A stretch of DNA of 64,000 bases from Lantana camara (taxonomy: Eukaryota > Streptophyta > Magnoliopsida > Lamiales > Verbenaceae): NCBI GenBank assembly GCA_037501455.1, contig CM074857.1:105929501-105993500 (forward strand). Direction: 5' to 3'. Of the stretch, positions 48,057 through 60,409 are shown one piece after another. The notes beneath the pieces were generated by a model. It worked only from the letters and a program-made list of their open reading frames with translations, did no database searches and was not told the DNA's origin. A program made the position numbers and the translations under genes. Every line of letters starts with the position of its first letter. Position 1 is the first letter of the stretch.

Positions 48057-48534
48057 GAAATTAACCCTTAAATTATTAAATGAAAATTATACAACTATAT
48101 TATTTAAGTATTCATTGCAGCTATCTAATTTCAAGCATATGGATTTTTCCACTTAAATGCAGAAAATATCACAGTAACCCCAACTTTTACCACAAATTTC
48201 CAAAAGCCCGGCAATTTCCACGAAATTTCGTGTTGGCTCCACAAAAGCGCATGCCTAAGATAACAATATCCAAATCGTTATTCTTCTTTTCATAATATAA
48301 AATAAAATATTAATTTTCATATACCTCCTTCTATTAGTTTATAAAATAATAAAAAGAAGATATTATATTATGCACGATTACATTCAATTTACACTATCTT
48401 AATTCTCAAATGATATTATACATATGCCCAACTATATTTCAATTTAATTATAAATTCATTGACCTCTAAATTCCAAAAACGAGTGATTCTATAATTTTAA
48501 TTTACTTTAAATATTTTGGAAATGTTTGAAAGTT

Positions 48535-48790
48535 GGAGCACTTTCCAAAAACTCCCCATGAGTTTGGGAAGTTCCTTTTTACTCCCCATTTTCAAATACA
48601 TCATTTGGGGTTTTAGGTACGTGATTCTGGGATTTAGATACGCGATTCTGGGATTTAAATAGTCCCCATTTTCATATACATCATTTGGGGATTTAGATAC
48701 GCGATTCTTGAGTTTTTATACATCATTTTTTAAAATGGGGAGCTAAGAGGAATTTGACTTATCATTTGGGGAGTTTTCGAGAATTCCCCG
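48535..48790. repeat. Foldback element with internal tandem units
   Basis: The outer arms pair (CCAAAAACTCCCC with GGGGAGTTTTCG). Inside, GGGATTTAGATACGCGATTCT-like units recur four times (about 48609-48705) and ACTCCCCATTTTCA / TCATTTGGGG blocks alternate. It looks like a MITE or a small minisatellite. Confidence 0.7.
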
Positions 48791-49193
48791 TTGAAAATTT
48801 AACTTTTTCTTTTTTTGTATTTTTGTTGTTTGAAAGTATAACTTCTAGCTTCTTAGCTATTTTACAAACAAACTAAATTATTTAAATCTGATAAAAGTAT
48901 TTAAGTGATTCTCAACCTTTTTTATAACACTCAACTATTTTTCTTTTTCTTTTTTTTTTTGCTTTTAATATTGTTAAATGCTCATCATTTTCATTTTTAA
49001 TTATTTATAATTATAACTAAGATTTTAATTTCTTTTAAATAGAAAGTACTTGATATCAAATTAATAGACAGAGATAATTATTAGGACGCTATCATCACCT
49101 GTCGCAAGATTATGGCTACACTGACGATAATCGACTTTGCCCAGGATGTTGGGCTCTCTTGTATAGACCTGGGTAATCCTCTAGAGTTGATGT

Positions 49194-49701
49194 GTAGCAC
49201 GAGTTTTTTTGGCATCGAAGCCTTGTCACTCGTTAAATAATATTTTTTTTTGAAACGTAAATCCCGAAGGAAAATTCTACTAAATCAACTAAAATTAAAA
49301 CATATAATGGAATAATGAGAAAAGTAACGCAGGCTCAACGCCGTAATTCTAACAAATTTGTGGGCAATCATATTTGCTCCACATCTAATAGAACAGAAAC
49401 TGACATTCTCAAAACTAGTTATAAAGACCGTGAGAATACAACCAACGACTTTTTTCACCACCAGACTCTCCACACTTGAAGATTTTGTAGTTGCTAGAGA
49501 TTGAGTCATACAGGTCAACTCGTGATCAGGCGTGTATCCGTCTGATTTGATATTGAAGTAAATGCAACCATCCATAAGTGACAAAAGAAACGGACGCTTG
49601 CAGCACCAGGAGAACCACATGCAATAAAACGAGATATCGAAAGAAAAAGAAATTAAAACTGCAAACAGCGCTCATACGAGAGGAAATGAGTAGCACGAGT
49701 T
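49194..49701 (-). mobile_element. 5'-truncated LINE fragment (RNase H-like end)
   Basis: The minus-strand frame 49620-49285 ends in a block typical of the RNase H-like domain of plant LINE polyproteins (NVSFCSIRCGANMIAHKF, with the conserved AN-x-x-AH core). Upstream reverse transcriptase is absent. An A tract follows the stop (plus-strand T run about 49242-49251). A 13-base word, GTAGCACGAGTTT, occurs on both sides (49194-49206 and 49689-49701) and may be a target duplication, although it is not directly next to the A tract. Confidence 0.6.
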
Positions 49702-50120
49702 TGAGAAAACGTTTGCTCAATTATTTTTCACTTCCCCTTATTATTATTATTATTACCGGTGTGAGCATTATTGCTTCTTTGCTTTAATTGATCCTTAAAT
49801 TATATCTAATATCCTGTACGCATTATTTTTCGGTTAATTTATATATAAAGTAAGGACCTCAATGAAAAACCTACTATCGAATTTGGCTTGTTATTATTAA
49901 TTAAAAAATAATAATGCACCAATTAAAAAAAGAAAAAGACAAGAACAATTATATAATAAAACTCAATAATTCAATTTATTTTTCCAAAAAATGAGTCAAC
50001 ACACTTGACACACTACACCGCCTTTTATTCTTCTTCCTAATTTTCTTGATTTCAATTTTCAACACTACAAAACTCTGTTGAAATCATTTCAAACGAAGAA
50101 ACACTACCTTGACAACATCA

Positions 50121-51554
50121 ATGGCTTCCATCTTCAAGCTCCGTTACTTTCTCCTTCTCCTCTCGCTCTTAACCCTCTCTTCATCATCCCCCGAAGCCCC
50201 AACAGTGTACGAAATTCTCCCCAAATACGGTCTCCCAAGTGGGCTCTTGCCCGATTGCGTCACCAACTACACACTCTCCGAAGACGGAGATTTTGAGGTC
50301 ACTTTACCCAAGAATTGCTACATACAGTTCGATTACTTGGTGTACTACGAGAAGAAGATTTCTGGGAAGCTGAGTATTGGGTCGATTTCCAACTTGAAAG
50401 GGATTCAGGTGCAAAGATTCTACTTTTTGTGGTTCGATGTTGATGAGATCAAGGTTGACTTGCCTCCTTCCGACAGTATTTACTTCACTGTGGGGATTAT
50501 TAACAAGAAGCTTGATGTGGGTCAGTTCTTGACTGTACGTTCTTGCAAGGATAAGGCTGTCAATAAAAAGAGGGTTCTTGAGGTAGAATTCTTGTTCTTT
50601 CCCTTTCTTGATTGTGGGGTTTATGATTTTGCCTTTTAGTGTTCTTCTTTTTTGGCTTTGATGTTGGGGGGTTTATGGGAGTTTTACAAAATATGGAAGG
50701 GATTGATCGTTTTTGGAGGGTGAAATTTAGAAATTTATAGAAACATGTATGGATTGTTGTTCTGCATAAATCCCCTAAAATAAACCCTAGTGTTATTGGT
50801 ATATGACATAGGTTTGAAATGCATCTTTCCTATTATGGATGGTCACCGTGATACGGATGTAACACGGTTTTTGAGTGTCCAACTAAACACGATACGGTTA
50901 AATGAGATTAGTCTTTAGAAGTGTTAAGTACATCAAAACGTATGGCAATCCCATTGTTTCCATTTTAAGAGCTGTGTGTTGTATGAGGTTTCTGTTTCCT
51001 GTCCCTTGATATTGTGTTGGGGAAAAGTGATATTTAGGAGAATACATATTTTAGCATTTTGTGCCGAAAGCAAGATTCTGAAAATGGGCTGTTAGCTTTT
51101 TAGGTTGGGGTTTGGTTGGTGAATTGAGTTATGTGGTTTGCTTGAGGATGTATTAACCGAAGATCGTGAAGGAGTTTAAGGTTCTTAGCTCAAGAAATGT
51201 TGGCTTCTCTTACTGATACAATTCCTTGTTATGTGATATACACATATATGCGTCTGATTGTTTGTACAAAAGCATATTAGTATGTATGTATAAGAATGCA
51301 TATATGATACACATTACATGCACACTCGCAAGGCATGTGTCTGTGTGTGTGCGCATACACATATGAATTTTGCACCGAAGTGTTTGATGCCTGATTGAGA
51401 AAACTCTTGATTCAAATACGCTGTGGCGAGATGGTTTGAAATATTTGATATTCGTTCCAAAAGTTTACATCCATTCTGATTCGACGTGTTTGTCTCTTGT
51501 TGATTTCAGCTTCCAACTGCAGTGGATGACATTCCAATGCTGGTGACTGAGTAG
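50121..51554 (+). CDS. DUF538 family secreted protein
   Basis: Exons 50121-50582 and 51510-51554 give 168 residues. The ATG at 50121 starts a clear signal peptide (KLRYFLLLLSLLTLSSSS). The mature part shows the DUF538 pattern: TVYEILPKYGLPSGLLPD, VTNYTLSEDGDFEV, CYIQFDYLVYYEKKISGKLS, GIQVQRFYFLWFDVDEI and FTVGIINKKLDVGQF. Two cysteines (PDCV and KNCYI) may pair. The second exon adds a short tail (LPTAVDDIPMLVTE). The biochemical role of the family is unsettled; a beta-barrel related to BPI-like lipid-binding folds has been proposed. It lies between the LTPG and F-box/kelch genes, as in Arabidopsis (At1g55265, from memory). Confidence 0.92.
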
Positions 51555-53916
51555 CCTGCAGCAGCTCATATATTCGACGGATGCTGCTGCAACAACTATG
51601 GTTACTTGTAATTGTGTAGCTTAGAATACGTATTACGTAGTAGCTTGGCTCAAGCTATGGACGTACTTCTACTGTTATGAATACGACGCTTAGAATATGT
51701 GTTATGTAGGTGGCTTTCTGGGATTGTCACCAAGTAATGTCACTGTTTATGATGAACATCAGTCAATTATCTGAGTGCTTTGGTGTGTTTGAGAGGAGAA
51801 ATCCCTCTGCTCAGATTATTATGAATCCAGCTTTCAATTATGCAATAATGAAATTTGTTGTAGCCTTGTTTTTGACGGAATTTCACAACAGCTTCTTCAA
51901 TGAGAATGTGATTGGAAAAAAAATTATAAGTAGGTTTTTAAGGAAAAATATGGTTGGAAAAAATTATAAAGTTATCCGTAGTTTTTTAAGTAAGAATGTG
52001 ATCGGAAAAAATTATAAGTGTCCGTGCGTTGCATAAGGCCATGTTTGTCTTTTTTTTTTTTTCTATTTAAAAAATTGGAAAAATAGATACAAAATATTTG
52101 GAAGTCTTTCACCTTACTGTTTTCGTCAATTTCAGTTTTCCGTATTGGAGTAGATCTTTAATTAATCACTCTAAACTCTTTATAATAATCATATGGTTTT
52201 TACTATTACTTTTTATTTTTACGATAAAGCATTTCACCTATGTGTAATTTTTTCGATTATACTCTCGCCGAAAAAGCTGCTAAGAGAGTGGATTGAGACT
52301 ATTTAATTTAATAACATTAAGAATTTATCTATTATTTTTAAATTTTAAAAAATTAAAATGACACACTCAAAAAATTAGAAATTAAAAATAGCATTACACC
52401 TTTTTCCCTTTTTACTTTTATATTGTGTTTATCCTCCCATAATTTCTAATGTATGTATTTTATTTTATTTTTCCTCTAATGTAATATTATCTCATTTAAA
52501 TTAGTTGTTTATTCAGTATAAATTTGACCACTGTACTTAAAGTAACTATAAAATATGCCCCACTCAATGGACGATGGAAATTAGAAGTCTTAAATTAAAA
52601 AATTCTCTTTTATAATTTTGATTCTCAATCATCCATTTATATATTCTACGCGTGGATGATTGAAACATGAAATAAAATATATAAGTAGTACACAAAGTTG
52701 AATGTAATATAAATCTCGTTTTTAATTTGCATACGACATTGAGCATGGCAACATGACTAGTATAAATAAAGCTTCAATTTCAAAAGCAGTACAAGAAAAC
52801 ATGAAACTTGGAATTAATATTACTTTTGACTCAATCATGACATTTTTAATAGAGTTTTGAAAGCAGTTACTTTATATGTGTGAACATGTTGAAGATTCCC
52901 CCAGTCAGATTTCAAACTTCATTCTTCAAGACAATATAAATTTCAATTTCCAATCTCCAATCGGAGTAATATGGGATAAATCTTCAATGTGGCATCATAT
53001 TTTAATATAATTTCCCCATACAAATGTTAGATAATGTAGTCCAAAAATGTTATAATACAGTATTTATATCCTATTATTTAGTATAAATTCATGGATTTTG
53101 TGGTTCAGGGGACAACTCCCCATATGTAAACGTTCAAAATGTATATTGTAGTACAAAAACGTTCTAATCCAGTATTTATATCCTATTATATAGTATAATT
53201 CATGATTCGTGTTTTGGTGAGATAAGTGAAAATATTCCAACCCCATGGGGAGTTATTTGAGACTGCGTCTGTCCAATATACCCACGTTTCTAAAAATATA
53301 ATTTGATTAATAAGTAATTAAGTATCATATCATATCGGATATTCATATCGTATCAGATATTTTTCAAGCAAAAATTTAAAAAAAAAAATTATCTCATCAT
53401 ATTCGTATCGTATCAATATCATTATATCTGTATCCATACATCATAGTTTATAATAATTAGCGAATGTCATATCTACTTAGTACACCTTCCACATTTCAAT
53501 CCAAAATAAAGAACAATCTTGATCTCCAATTTTTTTCACAAACAAAACCCTTCATTTCTTTTTTCCCACTCGTTTTTTTCTGAGTTCGAGCGCTGCAGAG
53601 ACCTACCCAAACCAATTTGCTTCATTCACAATGTCAGGAATCTGAATACGTAACATTACGCAAAGGATCTAACGTCTCGTCTCACTAAATCATCATAACA
53701 TTAGTTTTGAAAAAAAAAAGATACTACTTTTCATCCTTTTATGCTTACTTTTCTACTTGAGCAGCTCCACAGATGGGTCAGAAACAATTCAACAGTTTAA
53801 TAGACAATAAACTAAGGACATTTTACCTTTCACTTCCCTCACATTCTATCTTCTTACCCCCTTCCTTCGTCCTTCCTCCACGCGTTAAATGTGCTTAATT
53901 TTCTTTAAGCTCAACT
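51555..53916. other. Intergenic DNA with local tandem repeats
   Basis: Holds the DUF538 3' UTR and two local repeats. At 51900-52020 a GTGATTGGAAAAAATTATAAG-type unit recurs three times about every 48 bp. At 53030-53215 a block containing CAGTATTTATATCCTATTAT is duplicated with a 112-bp period. At 53320-53450 there is an ATACGATATCG-type repeat. No gene is supported. Confidence 0.6.
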
Positions 53917-53992
53917 TATAAATACCTCATCTGGCTGCCATAACCTATCGCTAAGAGCTTTAACCAACTACCGAAAACCCAAAAACTAAGCG
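53917..53992 (+). promoter_or_regulatory. TATA box and leader of the DUF761 gene
   Basis: TATAAATA at 53917-53924 lies 69 bp before the ATG, with a short leader and no upstream ATG. Confidence 0.6.
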
Positions 53993-54208
53993 ATGGATCA
54001 TCATCAAAGAATCAACACTTCAAAAGGAAAGATGGACAGCTTAGAAGGTGGAGCTACGACAAGGAAAACAATGGCTCAGAGGCAGTTTGTCCTAGAGGAT
54101 GTGAACAAAGAAGCTGACAACTTCATCAAGAATTTCAGGAAACAGCTCAAGATCGAGCGTGAAGAATCCCTCAAAAGATACCAGGAAACTACAGCACGGG
54201 GAACTTAA
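53993..54208 (+). CDS. DUF761 (cotton-fibre-expressed type) small protein
   Basis: A single-exon 71-residue protein. Its C-terminal half has the DUF761 signature: DVNKEADNFIKNFRKQLK followed by REESLKRYQE. The N-terminus is short, basic and without a signal peptide, so this is a minimal member; many relatives have long N-terminal extensions. Functions of the family are poorly known; some members affect growth and stress responses. The good TATA box close upstream supports a real gene. Length alone would be weak evidence, but the domain match is clear. Confidence 0.8.
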   Translation: MDHHQRINTSKGKMDSLEGGATTRKTMAQRQFVLEDVNKEADNFIKNFRKQLKIEREESLKRYQETTARGT

Positions 54209-55206
54209 AAGCACAAGTTCATGTATTCGCAACGAAAATGGAGTTAAAATGCCTGGATTTTGTTTATTAGTACTGCTATTTCATGTTGATCTCTCCTGAA
54301 TCTTTTCAGAATTGAATGTCTTGGATCTTGATATGTACATCAAGAATACCAGTAGTACTGGAACAAGTAATACAACCTTGATGCACATCACATGTATGCA
54401 TATTTACAAGAGATAAAAGCAATAAACCATTTTGAAATAACAGCACATTTTGCATTTTACGACCTAAACTTTCAATTATTGCCATTTGTCATCTAAAGTT
54501 TGTAGTTCGTTGCAGTTTACCTCCTGATCTCTCTTTCCGGTAAAGAGTGTCGTAAAATTTGGATATGAGTATGACATAGGCAGCCCTTTTTTCCGGAAAA
54601 TGGAGTTAGGTTGTAAGTTGTAGCAAAATGCAAACTAGATATGGAAGTTTGGGAAGCAAAGTGTAAGAAATCTTATAGTTTGGATGTTATATCCATAATT
54701 TCATGAGATATAGCCATAAAAATTGCATTCTTAACCTGGTTTGCCAACACATTCCAATCAAAAAATGATGAACTGATCACATGTGTGCAAGAGAGAATGA
54801 AGCAAGGAACAAAAGTGCTTTTCAATCTATGCTAAAATATGTCGTCTAATGTTCTCAAGAGTCGAAGTTCGAGCAATTATATTCACAACAGGATCTTCAA
54901 GATCACAAGCTACTCATATTCCCACAAGACTAGGAAAAACATACACCTACAAAGTGAAAATTACAAAAAAGATTTACACAAAAGTTCAAAAGATATCCGC
55001 TCTCTCATTTCATGAATGTAAAAATGTGAATCTTACCTCAAAGTCGTATTTCCAAAGCCACATCGCGTTTATGTATTTTCCAAACGTGCTATTTCATGGC
55101 TCAGACAAGGTGATTCTTTCAAATGTTCTACGACGAAGAAATCACATGTTGCAATAATGTGCTTAAAATCAAGAAAATGGACCGTATTTGACAGAAGCCG
55201 TCTGTT
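54209..55206. other. Intergenic DNA with a MITE-like foldback (about 54444-54670)
   Basis: The foldback has arms TTTGCATTTTACGACCTAAACTTT and, in complement, ACTTTGCTTCCCAAACTTCC, with TTCCGGTAAA/TTTCCGGAAAA near the loop. The rest includes the 3' UTRs of the flanking genes. A 102-codon plus-strand frame at 54849 has no protein-like features. Confidence 0.5.
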
Positions 55207-57117
55207 TCAAGCTTGAAGCACCTGGCAGTGCACGATGTGACTCTTCAATCCACTTCTCCCAGCAATGCTCGACCACAAGTTGGTGAACAGATTCCGGAAA
55301 TGCCCTCTACTAGCAATATTCTCCCATATTTGAGGATTGCTCTCAATTCTCCTATCAGGGTTCGCCACGTCCACAATACTAATACTCATGTTGTTCCTTA
55401 TTATACAAAGCTTCCCATTAAGAGGCACGAGAGCCGCCGCCTCGAGAGCACGTGAATTCCCCAAATGGACCTTACTATCAATAAACCTATTCCAAGAATC
55501 CGTAGCTTCATCATAAACCCTCAACTTACACCCATCCCTACAATCCAAAGCATAAAGTTTCCCATTCATGGAAATGCTCGGATTTCTCCAACCTGAAACC
55601 ATCCCATCATTTATCGGGCTCCACATATTACTCTCCGGCGAATAAGCCTCACTCAAAACCTCGCGGTGGGTCCCAAGCCCTTTCAAGAACCACTTCCCAT
55701 CATAAACCACCCCGATAAAAGGCACCATCGCCGTGCTCATATCAGAAATAAAACTCCACCTATTCCTATTGGGATCATAAACCTCAGCCGAACGAAGGGT
55801 TCTTTGAATCCCTTCACATTCACCACCGGCAACATAAAGACAGTTGTTAATAACACAAGAACCGAAAAAGTGCCTCCTTCGAAGCATATCCGGTGCCCTA
55901 TGCCATTTATTCGTCCTAGCACTGTAAAAAATCACCCTTCTCATAGATCCCTTCAGAGGATCTTTCCCACCAAATAAGTACAAATGGCAACCACTCAAAA
56001 CGGCACACCCAAATCCAAGAGATGCACTGTATTCCAAAGGAACAGGCGGAAGAGGCTGCCATAACTGGTATGTGGGATCAAAAGCGTGCCACGAAATTCG
56101 CCCGTCTCGGTCTCGTTTAATTACATATACCCATTCTTCAGCCATTCCAAGACTTTTTCTTAGAGAGTAGAAATAGTTTCCAGCTAGAAGCTTGAACCAT
56201 CTTTTGCAGACTAATCGGAGTTTATTGTGTTCCACACGAGGGACTCGAATCAAACAAGCAATTGCAAGGTCATCTGGAAGTCCGGGGAGGAGTGGGGGCT
56301 GAACTCTTGTTCTCTCACGTTTGGAGTTCTTTGTTTTATGTGCACGGGGATTGATGTCGGGTTGGATACAGAGTTTGGATCCTGGGACAAATTTTCTTGC
56401 CCCCACGACAGTTTTTAAGCCTGAATCAACCTTGCAATAACATGACACGGAGTCAACCTGCAAAAGAAACCCATTAGTTATATCATATATGTAGATTTCT
56501 CATGCGAAAAAACTATGAAAATCTTGTAGAGGATGAGGGAAAATGGAAGCACTACAAAAGGATGACTTCTTTAGAATTAGCTTAAAGAGTTAAATGTTCA
56601 AATTTGTTCGTGAATTCAACCTTCTTCAGGATTTCTATTTAATAAAGAATTTCATGCCAAAAAAATTACTTGTGGGTATTTCAATATCCAATTTCCTCAG
56701 AGGGATTGAACCGAAAAACTTCAACACTTCGTAACCAATCCACTCAAATGAATCCATAACTTGAACAAAATTCTACTTCAAAATAACTCACGAGGCCAAA
56801 ATCAGAGACGGGCCAAGTCAAAGTTTGATAAAAATCGCATCTTTGTGACAAAATTCAGCTGGGCATCTTCCCAAAATCAAGAAAAAAGGAACACAAGCAC
56901 AAAATTCGGAAAGATTTCCTCACAAAACACACCCAACTCAGAAATCTCGCACACAGATACACACATTACCACGAATTTCATCTGGGCATCACTAAAAACG
57001 CGTCAATTCGAGAAATTACGAGCTGAAAAAGGTCAAAGATCGTGTTGAACTCACCAGTGGAGGTTGAACCCTGAAACCCCTCTGCCCATTCGGAGATCTC
57101 TCGGTCGTTTGCTCCAT
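55207..57117 (-). CDS. F-box/kelch-repeat protein, SAGL1 (At1g55270) type
   Basis: Exon 1 is 57117-57055 (21 codons) and exon 2 is 56457-55207, giving 437 residues, matching the family length. After a conserved N-terminus (VDSVSCYCKVDSGLKTVVGA) comes the F-box (PGLPDDLAIACLIRVPRVEH then NKLRLVCKRW). Kelch blades follow from about residue 130, including LYLFGGKDPLKGSMRRV, LYVAGGECEGIQRTLRSAEV and LYALDCRDGCKLRVYDEATD. It ends GLKSHIVHCQVLQA. Such proteins are substrate receptors of SCF ubiquitin ligases. Arabidopsis SAGL1 targets regulators of cuticular wax and phenylpropanoid enzymes. The ORF extends a few codons into the intron, but the TTTTGCAG acceptor and the exon-1 match fix the true structure. 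Its leader contains no obvious upstream ORF. Confidence 0.95.
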
Positions 57118-58119
57118 CAAATTACCAAAAACAATGGAGTCTCATATACATATAGAACAGAACCCTTTTCTCCTCAGATCAGGAAATCAGAAACCCAAAA
57201 CCTCGAAATCTGAATTAACTCGAGAAAGCTGAAATCTTGAAACGCCAAACATATCAGAAAAAGAATTTAAAAAAAAAAAAAGAAAGAAAGCAAAAACCCT
57301 CAAAAAAGAGTCTTTCTTTCTGGGGACCTCCTTTTTAGGTCTGCAAATGCAAAAACAAGAAAAACAGTGCAGCAAAATTTGAGCTTGGGAGTCAGGACAG
57401 GAGTGAAGCTACTTCAAAAACGTGAAGGGCATCCAAAATCTCTCTCTCTCTCTCCACCACAATGTACACACATAACTGACATATACATACACAAAAAAAC
57501 ACTGTGGTTATATTTGTCTGTCTGACCAGTAGACTTAAAAGGCTAAACTGAAGATTACAGCTGGACCCATTGTCTTTAGCGTCAACAAACTTGAGTTTAC
57601 TTTGCACATTTCCTCCTTAAAATACATTATATCAGCACCTAAGATATTGTGCAAACATAATCCAAGAAAGGGAGAGAGAGAGAGGGGGGAGGTTAGTGTA
57701 ATTCTTGAAACTAAATGTTTGAGAGATATGTGAATGAAATGTTTAATCTTAGTTTAGAAAGTGGTATTTTATTTATTGTGTGGTTTGAAATAATTGGAAT
57801 TATTAGATTTAATTAAAGTTTATGTCTGTCTAAAAAGATGGGAATGGCTCTCTAGAAATCAAACCAAACAAAGTCTAATTTCAAGTGTAGCTGCAGACAA
57901 GAAAGCTTCTCAGATTTTTCTACGAATGCATTAAATTTAAACGGGTCAATAAAATGTGCGTGTGAGAGGGATGCGTTTGGTTTCTTGATTCATCTTAATT
58001 TTTTTGTCATTAAAAATATATTTTTTGGTTCTCCTAAGGTGTCCCAACCCTGCTCGAAATCTTACTTAAATGAGTCCAAACTCTTTTTCACTTGAATCAA
58101 GTGTCCGTTGATTTAACTC
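57118..58119. other. Promoter and upstream region of the F-box/kelch gene
   Basis: Includes an A-rich tract (57266-57290), a CT repeat (57438-57455) and a GA repeat (about 57672-57684). No other gene is supported. Confidence 0.5.
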
Positions 58120-58218
58120 ACACACACACAATATATATATATAACTCATATACACACAAGTAGGATTCGAACCTTATCAGGAGAATAAACCCATTAACCA
58201 ATTGAATCAACTCATGTC
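58120..58218 (-). mobile_element. tRNA-derived SINE-like fragment
   Basis: On the minus strand TGATTCAATTGG (58208-58197) is A-box-like and GGTTCGAATCC (58173-58163) is a B box, followed by a GTGTGTATATG-type tail with a TA repeat. Layout and tail resemble the SINE at 61541. Confidence 0.6.
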
Positions 58219-60409
58219 GGTAATTTAAAAATATATTGGTAGTGTATTATTATGTTAGTTAATAAATAAAAATAATATTTTGACTAAAGGTGCCCCTCTA
58301 TTTGAAATATAGATAGAAAGTAAGAAGCCCTACAAATGTGTAAAATGTTATAAATATATGAATAGATACGCATAGTGGTGTAAATTGAGAAAATATTTGT
58401 TAAAAATTATTTTAAGTTTATTTCATTTAATAGATTAAAAAAGAGGACCTGGATTAATCCATATATATATATATATATATATATGAAAAAAAAAACATAT
58501 TTTCCTTTTACATTTTTAATCCTTTTGAAATAATAATTGTGGGTACTATACTAGTCTATAATGTATAGGGTCTTGCTTTGCAATAAAAAGGTAAAAACAT
58601 CTGAAACCTAACCAATTAAATGAGATTGGGGAACAAGAAAATAGATCAATCAAAACCTAAAAAAAGGATGCAAAACCCTCATTACAAAGGCAACATAATT
58701 AATTTTGAAAGAGACCATTAGACTACCCTTTCCTCCATGAATGTCTCCACCCAAATCTTATAAAACAATGCCACCTACTTAATACAAAATAAAATAATAA
58801 TCGATTTATTCATTTTTAACCAAATATCAAATATCTAATCAGCAATTTCAAGCATAGAATAATTTACACAAGCCGTCTCAATTTTTTTTAAGTATTTATA
58901 ATTTATTGAGGAGATTAATTATTACCGATGATAAATTCTCATGTGGCCCAGAACAAAAAAGATATACTAAATAAAAATTATCATGATATACTTCACATTA
59001 AATTTCAAATTAGGTTATTACAATTTCTCCACATGCAATTATGCAAAAACATTTTAAAAATAATGGAAAAAAGAAAAAGAAAAAAAGTAAGATCTTATTA
59101 TAAAACATTTACTTTTTGGCCCTTAGAGAAAGTCTAATTGTCTATTTTATTTTATATATTTTTTGGGGTGATGTTGAAAAACCACTACTTATATTTCAAT
59201 ATAATAATTCACAAGATCAAATATTCCCACATAAAAAATCTAAAATATAGTTAGCATTGTCAAGATCAAGCCGCTAAAAACTTATTGTCCATGGAGAAAA
59301 AAAAGGCATGGTTGATGCACATTTAAGGTGGGGTCATTTGGACCAATTCTATCACTTAATTATGCCATTGCCGGCCACATAATTTGCCCATTTATTACAT
59401 ACCACGAAATTCAATGTAATATAGAAAATGGAATGAATTAATTAATTAATACATATATTCAAAATTAATTACTCTTAAATGCCCTTAATTTTAAATTATA
59501 TGATCCCAAAATGTTGAATCCCCAATTTTAAGGTTCCGCATATCCCAGTCCGATAAGTAGCGGGGGTTATAAATCAGATGTTCAGCGGTACCAATAAAAA
59601 AAAAAAAAAAAACGTGTATCCCACAAGCTCACAAGAAATTTACCCTCAAAATTCATATTAATCTCAAGAATGGAGCTCTCGTATTATACATTGTGAATTT
59701 CGAACATTACACCATATAACAAATTTGTCCCTTTAATACCGACTTAGCTATCTACGCGGTGCGGGCATATGGTAATTTTCTTGAAATTACACCAACCTCC
59801 CCTCTAATTTCACCATCTAGAGAGAGGGACAGAATTGAGTTTGAAGAAAATATTGGGGTCAAAAATAGTGACAAATAACCAAGAATGCACTTAACCTTTT
59901 GGCTGCTTTTGGGAAGGTCAAACAGATGCTTTTGCTTCTCCCACCCAAAAAATCATATGCCCACTAATTTCTAATTATAATTACTCTTGACTCCCTCACT
60001 AACACACACACACACACACACATGTTTGTGTGTGTGTTTTTTTCAGTATGAGCTTTGTTGAACCACTCCATATATGTTTAATCTTTTTTGGCTATATATC
60101 AATAGTGACATAGTCTAAATCCATTAGTCTCTTTCTTTTGTCACGTACGTTTGTAGCTTTATCCCATATATATAGTCCACAAGTCATTCAAGTATGGATA
60201 CAGACGTGCTACTCGTACAATATGATTGTTTTTTTTTTTTGTTTTTTGAAAATTACCATACGGAAGGTATTGGATACAGAATTTAATACGAATATCCGAT
60301 ATAATATTATATGATAAAATACTTTTAAAAATATTATTTTAGAATGATAAAACAATTTTTTCCCTATCTCCTATTTAGTAATTTTTCATGTTCAGCCCTT
60401 ATGGAGGAC
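58219..60409. other. AT-rich intergenic DNA
   Basis: Contains a TA repeat (58461-58485), an A run (59597-59613) and an AC/GT repeat pair forming a hairpin (60002-60038). No gene is supported. Part of an ATACGAATATCCG-type repeat lies at 60190-60350. Confidence 0.6.

Noticed and set aside
54849..55157. 102-codon plus-strand ORF before the F-box/kelch gene
   Set aside because: No motif, no start context and no similarity; likely chance in the 3' flank.
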